A stretch of DNA of 64,000 bases from contig NZ_JAOTIS010000012.1 of the NCBI RefSeq assembly GCF_025628935.1, positions 1-64,000 of the forward strand. The letters run 5' to 3'. The stretch comes from Macrococcus capreoli. Lineage in GTDB: Bacteria; Bacillota; Bacilli; Staphylococcales; Staphylococcaceae. Positions 18,128 through 25,391 of the stretch are shown here, piece after piece (positions within the stretch are counted from its first letter, which is position 1; every line of letters begins with the position of its first letter). The notes beneath the pieces were generated by a model, which worked only from the letters and a program-made list of their open reading frames with translations, had not been told where the DNA came from and made no database searches. The translations under genes were made by a program, and so were the position numbers.

Positions 18128-18709
18128 TTATTCACCACTTAGCTTGCACGATAACATTTTAAAGTATCCTACTGAATAAGGTAGAAAATCTTTAATAGTT
18201 ATCGAATTTTTATCATTAGAAAAAACATGATAACCATTTACAATTTCTTTCTGACCCCAACATAAAGCATTAAAGTCATTAATATGCACTTTTACGAGGG
18301 CTTCTACTTCTTCATCTTCAAAACTAATCTGATTAAGTTTGTCTATCAAAATATCATATCGAAATACATTAATAAATTCTTTATCTAGTTTTCCCTCATT
18401 ATTAAGTATTTCCGGAATTACGCATAAAAGCTTTAAATCTTCAAATTTTAAATCAATGCCTAATTCTTCCTTTACCTCACGCACACCGTCAGCCATCGTT
18501 TCATTACTTTTAATATGACCACCTAGCGTCACATCCAGTAACCCTTTATAATCAGCAACAAATTGACTACGTTTCTGTAAAATCACATAATCATCACATA
18601 CAAATATACATTGGAACGTTTCATGCCATTCTTCATTGATATGGACGTCTTCGCGTGACATTTTGCCTTTATACAAATAGTTTTCATGAAATATTTTTAA
18701 AACTTCCAT
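18128..18709 (-). CDS. Nudix hydrolase, isopentenyl-diphosphate isomerase-like branch
   Basis: The 193-residue protein has the Nudix box GGHIKSNETMADGVREVKEELG (about residues 64-85), with all catalytic glutamates. The N-terminal part with HxxFQCIFVCDDYVILQKRS resembles the IDI/YfcD-like Nudix group, which hydrolyses nucleoside or dinucleotide diphosphates. Its GGAGGTGA site lies inside the tail of the DinB relic upstream. It is followed by the DUF2785 gene. Confidence 0.85.
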   Translation of the reverse strand: MEVLKIFHENYLYKGKMSREDVHINEEWHETFQCIFVCDDYVILQKRSQFVADYKGLLDVTLGGHIKSNETMADGVREVKEELGIDLKFEDLKLLCVIPEILNNEGKLDKEFINVFRYDILIDKLNQISFEDEEVEALVKVHINDFNALCWGQKEIVNGYHVFSNDKNSITIKDFLPYSVGYFKMLSCKLSGE

Positions 18710-18825
18710 CTTTCACCTCCTATTATACCTAACGCTATTTTAATATGCTCTAGATGATGATTTCCGTGCTATACATAAAGTGAAATCATTTGTTTTAAAG
18801 ACACTTCACCGTTTTCTGGGTGAAT
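18697..18825 (-). pseudogene. C-terminal relic of a DinB/YfiT-family metal-dependent enzyme
   Basis: Directly after the stop of the GNAT gene, and in the same frame, the sequence reads IHPENGEVSLKQMISLYV, then TAG (18769-18771), then HGNHHLEHIKIALG. DinB_2/YfiT (bacillithiol transferase-type) proteins end with a segment of the form HPExGxxSLKQMxxLYxWHGxHHxxHI, so the TAG sits where a Trp codon (TGG) is expected. The N-terminal three quarters are missing. The end overlaps the ribosome site of the Nudix gene. Confidence 0.65.
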
Positions 18826-19296
18826 TTATAAATATTTCTCTAAAACAATTTCATCATTTATTGGAATCCCGCTCTCAGCAATGACTAGTATTTGTGGTTT
18901 TATTTCTCTAGCCTCATTAACAGCATTAGGAATTATTTTTATCATTCTAAATCCAAATTTTTGATAGAATTTTAATGCTCTTAAATTATCATTGGTAGTT
19001 ATTAATTCTATTTTTAACATACAATTTTTATAGGCTAACTGTTCTAAGAACATTATTAACTTAGTACCGATACCTTTGTTTTCAATTAGACTATCTAGCG
19101 ATATTATTTCGATTGTCTTTTCTTTAATGACATATGTTAATAATCCAATAATTACATCATTTTCAATGTAAATTAATCCTGGTAATGTAGAACAATCATA
19201 CCGCCCAGATGAAATAATCATTTCTGGTGATCCCCATTTTTCTTTAAACCACTTTATAACTAATTCTCTATTATTATCATTAATAGCTTGAATCAT
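18826..19296 (-). CDS. GNAT-family N-acetyltransferase
   Basis: The 156-residue protein has IEIISLDSLIENKGIGTKLI (strand 4 and the CoA loop, about 65-84) and ALKFYQKFGFRMIKI near residues 110-125. This is typical of small metabolite acetyltransferases. Its stop codon is followed in frame by the DinB relic, so a deletion joining the two is plausible, and the natural C-terminus could have been altered. The region upstream holds another acetyltransferase relic. Confidence 0.82.
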   Translation of the reverse strand: MIQAINDNNRELVIKWFKEKWGSPEMIISSGRYDCSTLPGLIYIENDVIIGLLTYVIKEKTIEIISLDSLIENKGIGTKLIMFLEQLAYKNCMLKIELITTNDNLRALKFYQKFGFRMIKIIPNAVNEAREIKPQILVIAESGIPINDEIVLEKYL

Positions 19297-19300
19297 TCAA

Positions 19301-19426
19301 TTATTCCTCTTTCTTATATTTATAAAGTGTTAATTTATCACTTATTTCAGCTTCGCCGTACACTTCCATTTGAATTTTTAATAATTCATCCACTTCTGAA
19401 TGCTTTGCTCACTCTAATCTAATCAT
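19301..19426 (-). pseudogene. N-terminal relic of a GNAT acetyltransferase with an internal stop
   Basis: AAGGGATG precedes ATG (19424-19426). The frame opens MIRLE, meets TGA (19409-19411), then continues AKHSEVDELLKIQMEVYGEA up to a final TAA (19301-19303). The A-x-x-x-E-V-x-E-L-L-x-I-Q pattern is the first strand and helix of GNAT proteins. The rest of the domain is gone. The preserved ribosome site and start argue for a once-real gene. Confidence 0.45.
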
Positions 19427-19486
19427 AAAAAAACATCCCTTCTTATGTAATATAGCATAAATTGTTAGAATATTCCCATAAATAAT

Positions 19487-19533
19487 TTGAGAATTTTTAA
19501 ATTCAGAGTTAAAATAAATTAACCGGTTTATTT
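19487..19533 (+). promoter_or_regulatory. Promoter and dyad operator of the ArsR-type regulator gene
   Basis: TTGAGA (19487-19492) and TAAAAT (19510-19515) are 17 bases apart. Overlapping the -10 and transcription start is an inverted repeat AAATAAA (19512-19518) / TTTATTT (19527-19533) with the perfect 8-base palindrome AACCGGTT at its centre (19521-19528). Autorepression by the winged-helix protein is inferred. Confidence 0.6.
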
Positions 19534-19554
19534 CATCTAACTTAGGAGGCCAAT

Positions 19555-20127
19555 ATGACACAATTTCAAGTTAATACGTTTGAACAATTAAAATGCATTT
19601 CAGATGAATTACGAATGAAAATTTCTATTTTATTAATTGAAAAAGAAATGACTGTTACAGATATCGCTAAACAATTAAATATCCCGAAAGCAAAAATCTA
19701 TTATCATATGAAAGAATTAGAGAAACACAAAATAATCAAAATGACACATCAAATTCCTGAAGGAAGCAATATACTAAAATATTACCGTGCTACTCACAAC
19801 GGGTTTAATATCAATCCTGCATTAATTAACAGCGATAATATTCATCCATCCAAAAAAATCATAACAGAACAATTATATAGAACAATTCAAGTATTGAATC
19901 AATTTGGAATAATTGAAGATAATCAATATGTAATTTCAACAACACAGCAACTTAGGATTGATAAAAATGAGGTGACAGCATTCAAAGATGAGATTAATCA
20001 ATTGATTAAAAAATACAGTAAATCAATTGATACTGAGGATGAAATGGAAGGAAAAGAAAAAAATTTATCAAGCAGCTATTATTTTAATCTCACAGCTTTC
20101 GAAATAACAAAAGATATATTTGAATAA
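19555..20127 (+). CDS. ArsR-type winged helix-turn-helix regulator
   Basis: The 190-residue protein has an N-terminal wHTH (about 10-85: LKCISDELRMKISILLIEKE, then MTVTDIAKQLNIPKAKIYYHM). A C-terminal region of about 100 residues may bind ligand or dimerise. No cysteine metal site is visible. It is followed after 13 bases by an MFS transporter, so it likely controls an efflux operon. AGGAGG precedes the ATG. A dyad lies at its promoter. Confidence 0.85.
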   Translation: MTQFQVNTFEQLKCISDELRMKISILLIEKEMTVTDIAKQLNIPKAKIYYHMKELEKHKIIKMTHQIPEGSNILKYYRATHNGFNINPALINSDNIHPSKKIITEQLYRTIQVLNQFGIIEDNQYVISTTQQLRIDKNEVTAFKDEINQLIKKYSKSIDTEDEMEGKEKNLSSSYYFNLTAFEITKDIFE

Positions 20128-20140
20128 AAGAGGTGATTCA

Positions 20141-21361
20141 ATGACTTTAAGTCCCTTTCATCAATTATTATTAGGTCGTCTATTTACAAATGCAGCAGAT
20201 AGTATTTATTTTATTACTTCATCACTATATATATTTGAAATTACGCAAAGTGTAATGATTTCAGGCTTTACTACATCTGCAATGTTAGCAGTAAAATTTA
20301 CTCAATTATTTTATGGACCAGTAATAGATCACTTTAATGTAAAAAGAATATTGATATTCTCTCAGTGTTCACAATCAATCTTAATGGCGATTTTAGCTAT
20401 TTGTGTTATGAATCAGAATAATCATTGGTCTCTAATAATCACATTAGTAGTGCTGTCTATGTTATGTGGTGAAGTTTCATACCCAATTAGTAATAAACTC
20501 GTACCACAATTGTTATGTAAAGAAAAACGAGTTAAAGGAAATGCGCAGTTGACGTTTGTGAATAATACATTAGATATTGTATTAAACACTGTAATAGCTG
20601 GGTTGTTTATCAAATTGGATACACAATTCTTCTATTTTTTCAGTGCAATATTATTCCTATTTGCTGTATTTTTTTATGCCCTTTTACCAGGGGTGAATCA
20701 AACCAATTTAGATAAATATGCAAAATTTAATTATTTCAATTCATTACGATCTGGTATTAGGATAGTCACATCATCATATATATGGATATTTATTATTGGT
20801 GCTTTTTCAGTAAACTTAGGAATTGGTATCGTTTATGGTGCGTTACCAACGTTAGCTCATGAGATTGATAATCCTGTGTATTACGGGCTTTTTCTGGCAA
20901 CGATGAGTATTGGAATGATACTCTCTACTTTTATTGCGAATCAATTTAATAACAAAGCGCTCGGTAAATTAATGATATTTCTATTTGTAACTGCAGGTAC
21001 ATCTATAGTTTTAGGATTATTCATACCATTACCATATTATTTATTGTTTTATTGCTTAAGTTGGGTGATGGTAGGAATTGCTAATATTCTTCTAGTAAGT
21101 GTAAATCAAAGCATTATTCCGAATGAATATTTAGCGAGAGTCAGTTCAGTATCAAACAGTGTTGGAATATTAGGTTTACCATTAGGTTCCCTACTTGCAG
21201 GAATATTATTGAAATATATAAGTGCTATACAGCTTATTTCACTTTCAGGCGTATGTTATTTTGCACTTTCATTGCTCTGGTTATTGATTCCTACTCTTCG
21301 CAAACAGAAAGAAATTATGCATATTACTAAAAATGATTTTGGTATAAAATCAAAAAAATAA
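20141..21361 (+). CDS. MFS transporter, probable efflux pump
   Basis: The 406-residue protein has 12 membrane helices and the motif A-like FYGPVIDHFNVKRILIFS after helix 2 (about 60-77). This resembles the MFS_3/MefA-like exporters of macrolides and peptides. The start at 20141 has AGGTGATTCA; an earlier ATG overlaps the regulator end. It is co-transcribed with the ArsR-type regulator. The substrate is unknown. Confidence 0.85.
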   Translation: MTLSPFHQLLLGRLFTNAADSIYFITSSLYIFEITQSVMISGFTTSAMLAVKFTQLFYGPVIDHFNVKRILIFSQCSQSILMAILAICVMNQNNHWSLIITLVVLSMLCGEVSYPISNKLVPQLLCKEKRVKGNAQLTFVNNTLDIVLNTVIAGLFIKLDTQFFYFFSAILFLFAVFFYALLPGVNQTNLDKYAKFNYFNSLRSGIRIVTSSYIWIFIIGAFSVNLGIGIVYGALPTLAHEIDNPVYYGLFLATMSIGMILSTFIANQFNNKALGKLMIFLFVTAGTSIVLGLFIPLPYYLLFYCLSWVMVGIANILLVSVNQSIIPNEYLARVSSVSNSVGILGLPLGSLLAGILLKYISAIQLISLSGVCYFALSLLWLLIPTLRKQKEIMHITKNDFGIKSKK

Positions 21362-21392
21362 CCACTCATAAGCTGGACATAGCTGAGTGATT
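21352..21392 (-). terminator. Minus-strand terminator downstream of the LOG gene
   Basis: The minus-strand stem AATCACTCA / TGAGTGGTT is followed by A and seven T. It overlaps the 3' end of the convergent MFS gene. Confidence 0.65.
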
Positions 21393-21441
21393 ATTGAGTA
21401 AAAAATAACATAGGCTAGTCACCGTATAAACGGATCTACAG

Positions 21442-21463
21442 GAGGAGTGTTACCGCACTCCTC
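21442..21463. terminator. GC-rich hairpin between convergent genes
   Basis: An 8-base perfect stem GAGGAGTG / CACTCCTC closes a six-base loop. No T run follows, so it may be a structured 3' end and not a full terminator. Confidence 0.4.
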
Positions 21464-21508
21464 TATTCATTTACATTTTACAATGGATAGCTATGAAATG
21501 CAAAAATA

Positions 21509-22069
21509 TTAATACTTTCTTATTTCTGCTGGTTTATAGTTTGTTATTACAGATTCTATTTGTTCAATTGAATCAACAAACGCTATTCTTTCTCGATCAT
21601 CAGCTGTCAAGAACCCTTTATCAACCATATTATCAAAAAATCCAGCTAATAAATCGTAGTAACCACTTTTATTATATAGAATACATGGACGATCATTTTG
21701 TCCGATTCTTGACCATGAAATTACTTCAGCGATTTCTTCTAAAGTACCTGGGCCACCAGGTAGCGCAACACATACATCACCAAGAGACAAGATTTTATTT
21801 TTACGCTCACTCATATTATCTACAATAACAAGTTCAGTAAGTCCAGGATGTGAGATTTCTCTATCCGCAAGGAACTTTGGCATCACACCAATTACTTCTC
21901 CACCATTTTCTAATACAGTATTCGCGATCGTCCCCATTAATCCAACATGACCACCACCATAGACAAGTGTGTGATTATTTTCTGCAATCCATTTCCCGAG
22001 TTCAATTGCGTTATCATTAAACACTGTTTCATTTCCTGTACTAGCACCACAATATACGATAATTTTCAT
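21509..22069 (-). CDS. LOG-family protein (cytokinin riboside phosphoribohydrolase-like)
   Basis: The 186-residue Rossmann protein has the two family signatures: YGGGHVGLMG (residues 37-46) and PGGPGTLEEIAEV (about 104-116). Family members remove ribose 5'-phosphate from N6-substituted AMP or act as nucleotide 5'-monophosphate phosphoribohydrolases. The closest named type is YvdD/LOG. It is co-directional with the following Nudix gene (10-base gap), so both may act on modified nucleotides. Confidence 0.9.
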   Translation of the reverse strand: MKIIVYCGASTGNETVFNDNAIELGKWIAENNHTLVYGGGHVGLMGTIANTVLENGGEVIGVMPKFLADREISHPGLTELVIVDNMSERKNKILSLGDVCVALPGGPGTLEEIAEVISWSRIGQNDRPCILYNKSGYYDLLAGFFDNMVDKGFLTADDRERIAFVDSIEQIESVITNYKPAEIRKY

Positions 22070-22079
22070 TTAAATTCTC

Positions 22080-22463
22080 CTAATACTTATTTAATTTTTG
22101 AATTAAAACTTTTACTGCCGGAGCAATGTTTGTTGTATCATTCATATCTATGTATTGAACATCTGTTATTTCACTTGATTTCTTTATTTGTCCAAGCCCT
22201 TCATATGTATAACATCTTAATTCTACTTCATTATCAGTATCAGGATATGCTGGACCTACGATTGTATCTAGGTATGTAAGTTTACTTGTATCTAACTTAA
22301 CTGATAACTCTTCTTCCATCTCCCTAATTAATGACTCAATATCACTTTCACCCGCTTCGATCTTTCCACCTGGTAAATAATATTTTTCATTTTGCCTTAC
22401 TTTCACTAAAAGGATTCGATTCTCTTTAATATCAACTAAATTCGCACAAACATATTTAATCAA
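22080..22463 (-). CDS. Nudix hydrolase
   Basis: The 127-residue single-domain protein has the Nudix box GGKIEAGESDIESLIREMEEELS, complete with the catalytic REMEEE core. The start is uncertain: AGGAG is followed seven bases later by TTG (22461-22463), while a GTG nine bases earlier overlaps the ribosome site, so TTG is preferred. Single-domain Nudix proteins of this kind clean up oxidised or dinucleotide substrates. It sits in front of the LOG gene. Confidence 0.83.
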   Translation of the reverse strand: MIKYVCANLVDIKENRILLVKVRQNEKYYLPGGKIEAGESDIESLIREMEEELSVKLDTSKLTYLDTIVGPAYPDTDNEVELRCYTYEGLGQIKKSSEITDVQYIDMNDTTNIAPAVKVLIQKLNKY

Positions 22464-22574
22464 AGTAGTCACTCCTAAAATTTAACTAATACTAGTATAA
22501 CAAAACAAAAGAATAAATAATACTTCAGACATCAACAAAATAATAATTAGTACATCGACTAATTTATTATCATA

Positions 22575-23072
22575 TTATAAATCAATCCAAAATCTATGTG
22601 TAACGCCACCATCTTCTCTTATATGTGACTGATCCTGTACGCCACCATTGTGTAATATTACTTTTCTACTTGCAATATTATCTTCATCACAGGTTATAAG
22701 TGCTTTATCTACATTCAAAGACTTCAAAAATTTTAATGATTCATTTAAAATCTTTGTTGCATAACCTTGACCTCTCTTATCAGGTCTTACGCCATAGCCA
22801 ACATGACCACCATAGTAAATTAAAAACTCATTTAAATAATGACGAATATTAGAGGAACCTATAATTTTTCCATCTTCAAATAAAAATAATGTAGTATTTA
22901 ATACTTCATATGAATTTTCACGTTCTTCTAAATTATAAATAAAGTTTTGAAAAGAATCATATCTATTTAGATTTGTAGCCGATGGAACAATACTTTCCTG
23001 CTCTTCTCCCCAAGCATTAAAATATTCCATAAATAATATTTCATCATTAATCGTCAGTCTTCTAAATTCCAT
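22575..23072 (-). CDS. GNAT-family N-acetyltransferase
   Basis: The 165-residue protein has GHVGYGVRPDKRGQGYATKIL (CoA-binding loop, about 92-112) and DNIASRKVILHNGGV near residues 130-145. The pattern matches the RimJ/RimL-like group related to YkkB. A GGAG-type site precedes the ATG. It sits in a same-strand run of acetyltransferase and Nudix genes. Its substrate is unknown. Confidence 0.87.
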   Translation of the reverse strand: MEFRRLTINDEILFMEYFNAWGEEQESIVPSATNLNRYDSFQNFIYNLEERENSYEVLNTTLFLFEDGKIIGSSNIRHYLNEFLIYYGGHVGYGVRPDKRGQGYATKILNESLKFLKSLNVDKALITCDEDNIASRKVILHNGGVQDQSHIREDGGVTHRFWIDL

Positions 23073-23145
23073 CTTATTAATCTCCTATTATATTCAGTTA
23101 AAAATTCTCGAATACATTTCTGATACTTTCACACGTACATCATTT

Positions 23146-23646
23146 TCATCTAAACAAAAATACATTGCCTTTCTCTAACACGTCATCAAAAGTTGAGTCC
23201 ATTTCAAAACCTAATGATTCAGCAGTTTTAATTGATGGGATATTATTATACTTAGTTTGAGCAACAAGTTTATACTTACCTTCAGTTATTTGATTTACGT
23301 GATTAATGATTTCATTCGCCGCTTCTTTAACGAACCCCTTTCTCGTTTTATTTGAATTAATACGATAATAAATATTTAAATACGTATTATCAAGTATAGT
23401 ATTAAATTTCAATCCACAGACACCAAATATTTCTTGGTCTATTTTATCTATTAATACATAATAACCAAATCCATGGTGTTCATGATGCATTATCCATTCT
23501 TTAACCCCATCAGTAAATTTATCAATATCTGTATCAGGTCCCTTAGGATTAAATTTTTGATTTTCTGGATCATTATGAATTGCAAATAATGCGTCAACAT
23601 CATGAAGCGTTGGTGCTTTAATTATTAATCGATTAGTTTCAAGCAT
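23146..23646 (-). CDS. GNAT acetyltransferase, possibly frameshifted at the 3' end
   Basis: The 166-residue product begins with the Acetyltransf_3 opening MLETNRLIIKAPTLHDVDAL. It has GVCGLKFNTILDNTYLNIYYRI, SNKTRKGFVKEAANEI (a degenerate CoA loop) and NIPSIKTAESLGFEMD. The annotated frame ends abruptly after NVFLFR. A second frame opens within the last codons at 23163-23165 and continues as MYFCLDENDVRVKVSEMYSR to TGA at 23094, which looks like the natural C-terminus. A single-base indel near 23165-23175 would restore it. Confidence 0.78.
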   Translation of the reverse strand: MLETNRLIIKAPTLHDVDALFAIHNDPENQKFNPKGPDTDIDKFTDGVKEWIMHHEHHGFGYYVLIDKIDQEIFGVCGLKFNTILDNTYLNIYYRINSNKTRKGFVKEAANEIINHVNQITEGKYKLVAQTKYNNIPSIKTAESLGFEMDSTFDDVLEKGNVFLFR

Positions 23647-23662
23647 ATAAACTCTCCTTTAA

Positions 23663-24127
23663 TTAGTAAATATTTATTTCATTGTTACCATTCACCCAAT
23701 CAGAAACAAATGCTTTATGTGGTGGGTTAATTTCAATATTCATTATTTCCTCACGAGATACAAATCTTAATTTTTTAGACTCTTTAGAAATCGTTAATTC
23801 ACCATCATAATGTTTAGTATAAAACACAATTGTTACTGAATAAACTTCATCGCCATTAGGATAAGTCACCATGTAATCCTCACCAGAATATATACCAAAC
23901 AAGGTAATCTCTCTTGGAATTAAACCTGTCTCTTCTGTTACTTCTCTTATTGCAGCATCTTTTACCTTTTCTCCGATTTCAATCAATCCACCGGGTATTC
24001 CCCATAGTCCATTATCTGCTCTTTGTTCTAACAGAATCTTTTCATCTTGTTCAACAATCACACCTGAACCAATTACAATTAAACAATCATGCCCAACATG
24101 TTGTCTCATCTTTTGTATATAGTTCAT
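23663..24127 (-). CDS. Nudix hydrolase
   Basis: The 154-residue protein has the Nudix box GGLIEIGEKVKDAAIREVTEETG (about 44-66) with an intact REVTEE core, and GVIVEQDEKILLEQRADNGLWGIPGG ahead of it. It is similar to the MutT-like/ADP-ribose pyrophosphatase group. It is flanked on both sides by GNAT genes with small gaps, so one long transcript (25173 down to 23094) is likely. Confidence 0.88.
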   Translation of the reverse strand: MNYIQKMRQHVGHDCLIVIGSGVIVEQDEKILLEQRADNGLWGIPGGLIEIGEKVKDAAIREVTEETGLIPREITLFGIYSGEDYMVTYPNGDEVYSVTIVFYTKHYDGELTISKESKKLRFVSREEIMNIEINPPHKAFVSDWVNGNNEINIY

Positions 24128-24134
24128 AATTCAC

Positions 24135-24629
24135 CTACACCAATTTACTCATATAGTATTCATCATAATATTTCTCATTAATCTTCAATGATCGTCGTTT
24201 AGTACCTTCTATTTCAAATCCGCTTTTTTGATACAAATAAACACCTGCTTCATTCTCGGTTACAACAGTTAATTCTAATCTCGTTATACCAACAGTCTTG
24301 GCCCACTGTTCAACCGCTTCAAACAGTAGAGTTCCAATACCTTGTCCTCTAACTTCTTGATGTACGCCAATAACTAGATATGCCGTGTGTTTATTTCGTA
24401 ATGAAGTATTGCCTATCGCGATGAGATAACCACATAATCCATCATTATCAGCAACTAATAATGTGCTATTAGATTGATTATTAAAATGCTCAATCATTTT
24501 TATTTGTTTCTCAACACTATTATTACGCTCTCCAGGTTCCATTAACATAAAGTTAGATGTCGATTCAACATGGTCTATTAATTTCATTAATTGTTCAGCA
24601 TCTTTATCTGTCGCATGTCTTATGATCAT
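24135..24629 (-). CDS. GNAT-family N-acetyltransferase
   Basis: The 164-residue protein, starting MIIRHATDKDAEQL, has AYLVIGVHQEVRGQGIGTLLF (CoA loop, about 75-95) and AGVYLYQKSGFEIEGTKR near the end. This is the pattern of YhhY/RimI-like acetyltransferases. The start at 24627-24629 is preferred because GGGAGG lies just upstream; a longer frame would start inside the upstream gene. It overlaps that gene by 26 bases. Confidence 0.88.
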   Translation of the reverse strand: MIIRHATDKDAEQLMKLIDHVESTSNFMLMEPGERNNSVEKQIKMIEHFNNQSNSTLLVADNDGLCGYLIAIGNTSLRNKHTAYLVIGVHQEVRGQGIGTLLFEAVEQWAKTVGITRLELTVVTENEAGVYLYQKSGFEIEGTKRRSLKINEKYYDEYYMSKLV

Positions 24630-25173
24630 TTTGAACCTCCCACTCACTTCTCAGCATCCCCATTTTTATGGCATCATAATACTTTCCATTAACTATTCTC
24701 GCATCACGAATTCTTGCCTCTTCGATCATCCCAACTTTTCCTGCTAATTTCATCATGCGAACATTCCCAGACCATGTTGATATTCCGATCCGGTGTAAAT
24801 CACTATGATTAAAGATATAATCAATCCATTGCTTGAATGCAGAGGTACCATAACCTCCACTCCAATAATCAGGATTATAAATACATATTCCAATTTCCAT
24901 CCAATTTGTTTCAGAACTCACCCAGTAAGCATGTAATGTTCCTAGAAATTGTCCTTCGTGAATGATATACATTGATCTCGGAATACCTTGATAGAGATAT
25001 TCAATTTTAAGTGGCTTGCTTACGTATTCCTTCTTCGATAATTCCGTCGTTGATCTTGCATAATACGGCCCATTCCACTTTGCTGATTCTTGTACCTCAT
25101 CTTCATATAACCAATAATATAAATCAGCAATAAATTCTTTATTTGGTAAAATGATAGATACTTTATTAGACAT
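24604..25173 (-). CDS. GNAT-family N-acetyltransferase (RimJ/RimL type)
   Basis: The 189-residue protein has WMEIGICIYNPDYWSGGYGTSAFKQWID (CoA loop, about 103-130) and NVRMMKLAGKVGMIEEARIR near residues 150-170, the RimJ/RimL marker. Its GGAGG site is strong and its 3' end overlaps the next GNAT gene. It is the promoter-proximal gene of the 25173-23094 run. Its substrate is unknown. Confidence 0.87.
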   Translation of the reverse strand: MSNKVSIILPNKEFIADLYYWLYEDEVQESAKWNGPYYARSTTELSKKEYVSKPLKIEYLYQGIPRSMYIIHEGQFLGTLHAYWVSSETNWMEIGICIYNPDYWSGGYGTSAFKQWIDYIFNHSDLHRIGISTWSGNVRMMKLAGKVGMIEEARIRDARIVNGKYYDAIKMGMLRSEWEVQNDHKTCDR

Positions 25174-25188
25174 ATTGACCTCCAGAAT

Positions 25189-25366
25189 TTATATAACTTT
25201 TATGAACAATTTATTTTCAGGATACATCTTATCAATTTCATCGTATTCAGATATCGTTATCCATTTTATTCATTCAAATTCTCTAACTTATCACCTACCT
25301 ATATTTCTTTATTAAATGTTACCTTATTATCTGATTTTTCGAAAGAGTCTATCTTTTGTTCTATCT
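25189..25366 (-). pseudogene. Decayed C-terminal relic, perhaps of a Nudix or acetyltransferase gene
   Basis: Two partly overlapping minus-strand frames look protein-like. One reads IEQKIDSFEKSDNKVTFNKE and then TAG. The other, after TGA at 25270-25272, reads IKWITISEYDEIDKMYPENK to TAA at 25189. Together they resemble the end of a small enzyme broken by a stop and a frameshift. Trp-Ile/Thr-hydrophobic-Asp/Glu endings like this occur in Nudix proteins, but the family is not certain. Confidence 0.35.
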
Positions 25367-25367
25367 A

Positions 25368-25391
25368 TAAAAAAACCAGCCAAGGCTGGTT
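25368..25391 (-). terminator. Terminator of the LD-carboxypeptidase gene
   Basis: The minus-strand stem AACCAGCC / GGCTGGTT has a two-base loop and is followed by seven T. Confidence 0.85.

Noticed and set aside
18807-18828. Hairpin TTCACC / GGTGAA considered as terminator of the GNAT gene
   Set aside because: No T run follows on the minus strand, and the sequence is explained by the DinB relic.
21493-21828. 111-codon plus-strand frame opposite the LOG gene
   Set aside because: It is antisense to a clear LOG-family gene with intact motifs, and it shows no ribosome site or recognisable domain.
10699-25173. Accessory GNAT/Nudix region considered as a prophage or defence island
   Set aside because: No structural phage genes, integrase, transposase, restriction or toxin-antitoxin domains could be recognised inside it.
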